Shown: positions 7,523-9,889 of the stretch, piece by piece
Layout of the letters: each line of letters begins with the position of its first letter
Position numbering within the stretch: the stretch's first letter is position 1
Assembly: GCA_003486225.1 (NCBI GenBank)
Contig: DNGN01000216.1
Location: 2,926-12,814 of the forward strand
Origin: Chloroflexota bacterium
GTDB lineage: Bacteria > Chloroflexota > Anaerolineae > Anaerolineales > UBA11579
Reading direction: 5' to 3'
Length of the DNA stretch: 9,889 bases
Notes under the pieces: model-generated
Told to the model about the DNA's origin: nothing
Databases searched by the model: none
What the model saw: only the letters and a program-made list of their open reading frames with translations
Made by a program: the position numbers and the translations under genes

Positions 7523-7669
7523 TTACTTGATCGCAGCAATCAGAAAAATGCCGGATAATACAATAACAGCCGCCAATCCAACCCGGCTGAAGAGAACTTT
7601 GGATAAGAAGTTCGAATTGCTTTTTACCTGGTCTACCAACTTGTCAACAGGTTGAAAATCGTAATTCAT
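7523..7669 (-). CDS. Small single-span membrane protein, 48 residues, function unknown
   Basis: A short gene encoding 48 residues that starts MNYDFQPVDKLVDQVKSNSN and ends IFLIAAIK. Residues 1-28 are polar and could form an amphipathic helix; residues about 30-47 (VGLAAVIVLSGIFLIAAI) form one hydrophobic span, with arginine just before and lysine at the very end. A strong ribosome site, GGAGG at 7675-7679, sits five bases before the ATG. A TATAAT box lies about 37 bases upstream and a hairpin terminator about 40 bases downstream, so it looks like a complete one-gene transcription unit. I do not recognise a family. The span near the C-terminus would suit a tail-anchored protein or a small regulator of a membrane complex; this is inference. 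No cysteine, metal or enzyme motif is present. It could also be a short toxin-like peptide, but no antitoxin partner or antisense RNA is apparent. Confidence 0.75.
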   Translation of the reverse strand: MNYDFQPVDKLVDQVKSNSNFLSKVLFSRVGLAAVIVLSGIFLIAAIK

Positions 7670-7674
7670 CAAAA

Positions 7675-7679
7675 CCTCC
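7675..7679 (-). promoter_or_regulatory. Strong ribosome binding site of the 48-residue protein gene
   Basis: GGAGG on the minus strand, five bases before the ATG at 7669. This near-ideal site is the main sign that the short frame is translated. Confidence 0.7.
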
Positions 7680-7705
7680 AAAATCAGTGAGAAATTTGTA
7701 CCCTA

Positions 7706-7711
7706 ATTATA
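7706..7711 (-). promoter_or_regulatory. Putative -10 box of the 48-residue protein gene
   Basis: A perfect TATAAT on the minus strand, placing transcription start near 7699 and a leader of about 30 bases that contains the GGAGG site. At 17 bases further upstream the hexamer is AGGATT, a poor -35. The promoter may therefore need an activator or use another -35 such as TTAAGG at a 20-base spacing. Confidence 0.5.
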
Positions 7712-7752
7712 GAGGTGTTGAGTTCTCCAATCCTTAACAGTTCTGATAGGTT

Positions 7753-7774
7753 GACTAGTATTTTTGGACTAGTA
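7753..7774. repeat. Paired GACTAGTA repeat, possible operator
   Basis: The octamer GACTAGTA occurs at 7753-7760 and again at 7767-7774, separated by six bases (TTTTTG). Its core ACTAGT is self-complementary, so the pair can be read as a direct repeat or a six-base-pair inverted repeat. It lies between the small-protein promoter (about 42-63 bases upstream of its -10) and the stop codon of the four-span membrane protein gene. No T run follows on either strand that would suit a terminator. A regulator-binding site for the small gene is possible but unproven. Confidence 0.35.
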
Positions 7775-7808
7775 CAGACAGCGCAATTTCCCCCTTGGGT
7801 GGGCTCGC

Positions 7809-8189
7809 CTAGCGGTAGGAGCGGATCAGGAAGACCGCGTACCCCAAGGCCAAACAGCCATCTGCCAAGATGAAAAGCCACCCGAACCAATTCAGCACCC
7901 CGCCCAGGGTGGCCTGGAGTTCTACCAAGACCAGCAAGCTGAACATCACCAGATTCCCGCCCGCGATGATCCGTTGAAAATCAATCTCGATCACTTTCCT
8001 GGAGTTCCAGTTGATCACACACAGCCCCAAGGCACATGCCGCAGCCACACGCGTGTTCATCAGGCCGATTGGGTCTGTGCTCTGCCCCAACAGCGACAGG
8101 CTGAATACCGGGAAAAGCAGATAAAATACGCTGTTTACCAGGGAGCCCGCTGCTGTGATGGTATTGAGAAGTTGATATAAATTCTTCAT
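7809..8189 (-). CDS. Small four-span membrane protein, function unknown
   Basis: A 126-residue very hydrophobic protein with about four membrane spans at 10-34, 43-60, 72-92 and 98-121. The short loop after the first span carries LGQSTDPIGLMNTRVAAA, and the second span ends in VINWNSRKVIE. This organisation resembles small uncharacterised 4TM bacterial proteins with an LxxxG-x-DPxGLxxxR-type loop, but I cannot name a family. The frame is open to an ATG at 8300 (163 residues). I chose the ATG at 8189 because GGAG sits five bases ahead, the first span begins soon after, and the extra N-terminal residues look like translated intergenic sequence and would overlap the tex start and promoter. It is divergent to tex. 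I see no convincing -35/-10 for it in the 93-base gap and no clear terminator after its TAG stop. Confidence 0.78.
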   Translation of the reverse strand: MKNLYQLLNTITAAGSLVNSVFYLLFPVFSLSLLGQSTDPIGLMNTRVAAACALGLCVINWNSRKVIEIDFQRIIAGGNLVMFSLLVLVELQATLGGVLNWFGWLFILADGCLALGYAVFLIRSYR

Positions 8190-8194
8190 GAATG

Positions 8195-8198
8195 CTCC
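8195..8198 (-). promoter_or_regulatory. Ribosome binding site deciding the start of the four-span protein
   Basis: GGAG on the minus strand, five bases before the ATG at 8189; it favours this start over the upstream in-frame ATG at 8300. Confidence 0.55.
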
Positions 8199-8269
8199 AT
8201 TTGAAGTTTTGGGTTGCAATTTCAAAGCCACCCCAGGCCCAATGTTAAACAGAACCCAGGCAGAGCAGG

Positions 8270-8275
8270 TATAAT
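8270..8275 (+). promoter_or_regulatory. Putative -10 box of tex, giving a leaderless transcript
   Basis: A perfect TATAAT whose last base is only seven bases before the ATG at 8283. Initiation at the normal 6-8 bases downstream would fall at or within a base or two of the start codon. No Shine-Dalgarno sequence lies between the box and the ATG (TTTCCCGC). The -35 is weak: TTAAAC at 8245-8250 with a 19-base spacer is the best candidate. Confidence 0.5.
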
Positions 8276-8282
8276 TTCCCGC

Positions 8283-9889
8283 ATGAACCTCGCCCAACAC
8301 ATCGCAAAGCAGCTCAAGATTACAGCCGGTCAGGTAGCCACCACCATCGAACTACTGGATGATGGCAACACGGTGCCGTTCATATCCCGCTACCGCAAAG
8401 AAAGAACTGGCAGCCTGGATGAAGAACAGATCCGCCTGATTAGCGAATGGACATCCAGACTGCGCTCACTCGAAGACCGCCGCCAGACCATCCTGGCATC
8501 CATCGCTGAACAGGGCAAGCTCACCCCGGCCCTGCAGCAGGACCTGCTGGCAGCGGAAACGATGACCGCCCTGGAGGATCTGTATGCCCCTTATAAGCCC
8601 AAGCGGCGTACCCGGGCCAGCATCGCCAAGGAGCAGGGTTTGGAACCGCTTGCCGGGCTGATCCTCTCCCAACCGGTCAAATCCAACCCGCCGGAACAGC
8701 TCGCCCGTCAATACCTCAACGACCAGCTCACCAGCACCGATCAGGTTCTCAGCGGGGCCCGGGATATCGTTGCCGAACAGATCAGCGAACATGCCGGTAT
8801 CCGCCAGGAAGTCCGGCGCAAAGCGTTTGAATGGGGCGTGCTGCGCAGTGAAAAGATCGCCAAAGCCGAGGACCCAAAGAGCATCTTCCAAACCTATTAC
8901 GAGTTTGAACTACGTCTCAACCGCTTACGCCCGCACCAGATCCTGGCCGTGAACCGCGGCGAGGCAGAAAAAGTGCTGCGCGTGAAAGTCGAGGTCCCTG
9001 AGCGCGATTGGCTGAACGCCATCCACCAGCACTACCGGCCCGACCTGCGCTCCCCGCTGGCGGAGCAGCTCCAGCTCGCCATTCAGGATTCGGCTGCCAG
9101 GCTGCTGCTGCCGGCCATCGAACGCGGCATCCGCTCGGATTTGAAGGAGGTGGCTGAAAAACACGCCACCGAGGTCTTCGCCGTCAACCTGCGGGCACTG
9201 CTCTCTCAACCTCCGCTGGCAGGGCATGTCCTGCTGGGCATCGACCCGGGTTTCCGTACCGGCTGTAAGCTGGCAGTCGTCGATCAAACCGGTCAGGTGT
9301 TGGAGACTGGCACCATATACCCTTTCAATTCCCAGCCAGAGCAGCTCAGAGCTGCCCAAACCCTTTCCAACCTGGTCAGCCGGCATCAGGTGACTTTGGT
9401 GGCCATTGGCAACGGGACGGCCTCCCGCGAGACTGAAACGCTGATCGCCGAGCTGATCCGGAATAAAACCCTGGCCGTGCAGTACCTGATCGTCAGCGAA
9501 GCCGGGGCAAGTGTGTACAGTGCCAGTCCCCTGGCGCGCAGCGAACTGCCGGAGCTGGATGTCTCCCTGCGCGGTGCGGTCTCGATCGCCCGCCGTGTCC
9601 AGGACCCATTGGCCGAGCTGGTCAAGATCGAACCCAAAGCCATCGGCGTGGGCCTCTACCAACACGACCTCGACCAGAAGCACCTGGCGGAGAGTCTCTA
9701 CAATGTGGTGGAAAGTGTCGTCAACCAGGTGGGGGTCGATCTCTCCACCGCTTCGCCTGCCCTGCTCACCTATGTTGCCGGTATCGGCCCCAAGCTGGCA
9801 GAAAGTATCGTGGCCTACCGGGATGAACACGGACAATTCAGGAACCGCACCGCCCTTAAAAATGTCTCGGGCCTAGGGGACAAAGCCTT
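8283..9889 (+). CDS. tex: Tex-family S1 RNA-binding transcription accessory protein (partial, N-terminal 535 residues)
   Basis: Tex is a conserved cytoplasmic nucleic-acid-binding protein, related to eukaryotic Spt6, linked to transcription and RNA handling. The frame is open from the ATG at 8283 to the window edge. The Tex N-terminal helical region covers about 1-200, with VPFISRYRKERTGSLDE (31-47) and LEDLYAPYKPKRRTRA (97-112). A YqgF-like RNase H fold covers about 315-440, with GIDPGFRTG (319-327), IGNGTASRETE (375-385) and SEAGASVYSAS (405-415). DPLAELVKIEPKAIGVGLYQHD (441-462) is highly typical of the family. A helix-hairpin-helix region begins near 490 (YVAGIGPKLAESIV). The rest of that region and the C-terminal S1 domain (about 200 residues) lie beyond the window. 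No ribosome site precedes the ATG; a TATAAT box just upstream suggests leaderless translation. It is divergent to the four-span membrane protein gene. Confidence 0.96.
   Translation, partial: MNLAQHIAKQLKITAGQVATTIELLDDGNTVPFISRYRKERTGSLDEEQIRLISEWTSRLRSLEDRRQTILASIAEQGKLTPALQQDLLAAETMTALEDLYAPYKPKRRTRASIAKEQGLEPLAGLILSQPVKSNPPEQLARQYLNDQLTSTDQVLSGARDIVAEQISEHAGIRQEVRRKAFEWGVLRSEKIAKAEDPKSIFQTYYEFELRLNRLRPHQILAVNRGEAEKVLRVKVEVPERDWLNAIHQHYRPDLRSPLAEQLQLAIQDSAARLLLPAIERGIRSDLKEVAEKHATEVFAVNLRALLSQPPLAGHVLLGIDPGFRTGCKLAVVDQTGQVLETGTIYPFNSQPEQLRAAQTLSNLVSRHQVTLVAIGNGTASRETETLIAELIRNKTLAVQYLIVSEAGASVYSASPLARSELPELDVSLRGAVSIARRVQDPLAELVKIEPKAIGVGLYQHDLDQKHLAESLYNVVESVVNQVGVDLSTASPALLTYVAGIGPKLAESIVAYRDEHGQFRNRTALKNVSGLGDKA

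Noticed and set aside
7523..7669. Type I toxin-antitoxin idea for the 48-residue membrane peptide
   Set aside because: The peptide has a long polar N-terminal half, and I see no antisense RNA promoter or paired gene, so a toxin claim is not supported.
8190..8300. Longer 163-residue start for the four-span membrane protein
   Set aside because: It would run across the tex start codon and promoter and adds non-hydrophobic sequence with no family look; the ATG at 8189 has GGAG at good spacing.
8925..9836. Minus-strand 303-codon open frame opposite tex, with another at 8466-8891
   Set aside because: Both lie antisense to the strongly conserved tex frame. Their Gln-, Gly- and Asp-rich products are the typical mirror of Leu/Ala-rich codons, with no convincing ribosome site or motif.

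Overview
The window looks like a housekeeping stretch of a bacterial chromosome with a less ordinary operon in the middle. Base composition is moderate (about half G+C). The GatCAB amidotransferase genes, a 7TM-GAF-HD-GYP signalling protein, a bacterial GH3-family enzyme and Tex together suggest Chloroflexota, probably Anaerolineae. This placement is inferred from protein style only; no rRNA or other marker is present.

Layout: all genes up to position 8189 are on the minus strand, and the last gene is on the plus strand. (1) Positions 1-2792 hold a gatC-gatA-gatB operon, with gatB cut by the window's left edge. It encodes the amidotransferase that makes Gln-tRNA(Gln) and/or Asn-tRNA(Asn) from mischarged tRNA. 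An extended -10 promoter lies upstream of gatC. (2) Positions 2937-7440 hold a three-gene operon: a SAM-dependent methyltransferase, a GH3-type acyl-adenylating enzyme overlapping it by ATGA, and a membrane 7TM-GAF-HD-GYP protein 10 bases further on. A good sigma-70-like promoter lies at its head and a clear intrinsic terminator at its end. (3) Positions 7441-7711 hold a self-contained minigene: a TATAAT box, a strong ribosome site, a 48-residue single-span membrane protein and a hairpin terminator. (4) Positions 7809-8189 encode a 126-residue four-span membrane protein of unknown function. (5) From 8283 to the right edge, divergently transcribed, lies the first 535 residues of the RNA-binding protein Tex. 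Its TATAAT box is so close to the ATG that the transcript is probably leaderless.

The gat operon and tex are standard core functions. The part worth attention is the methyltransferase-GH3-HD-GYP operon. It pairs an enzyme family best known from plant hormone conjugation with a methyltransferase and a putative cyclic-dinucleotide phosphodiesterase whose metal-binding HHE motif is altered. The 48-residue membrane minigene is also easily missed. I saw no mobile elements, CRISPR arrays, tRNA or rRNA genes, and no clear evidence of a wholly new system.
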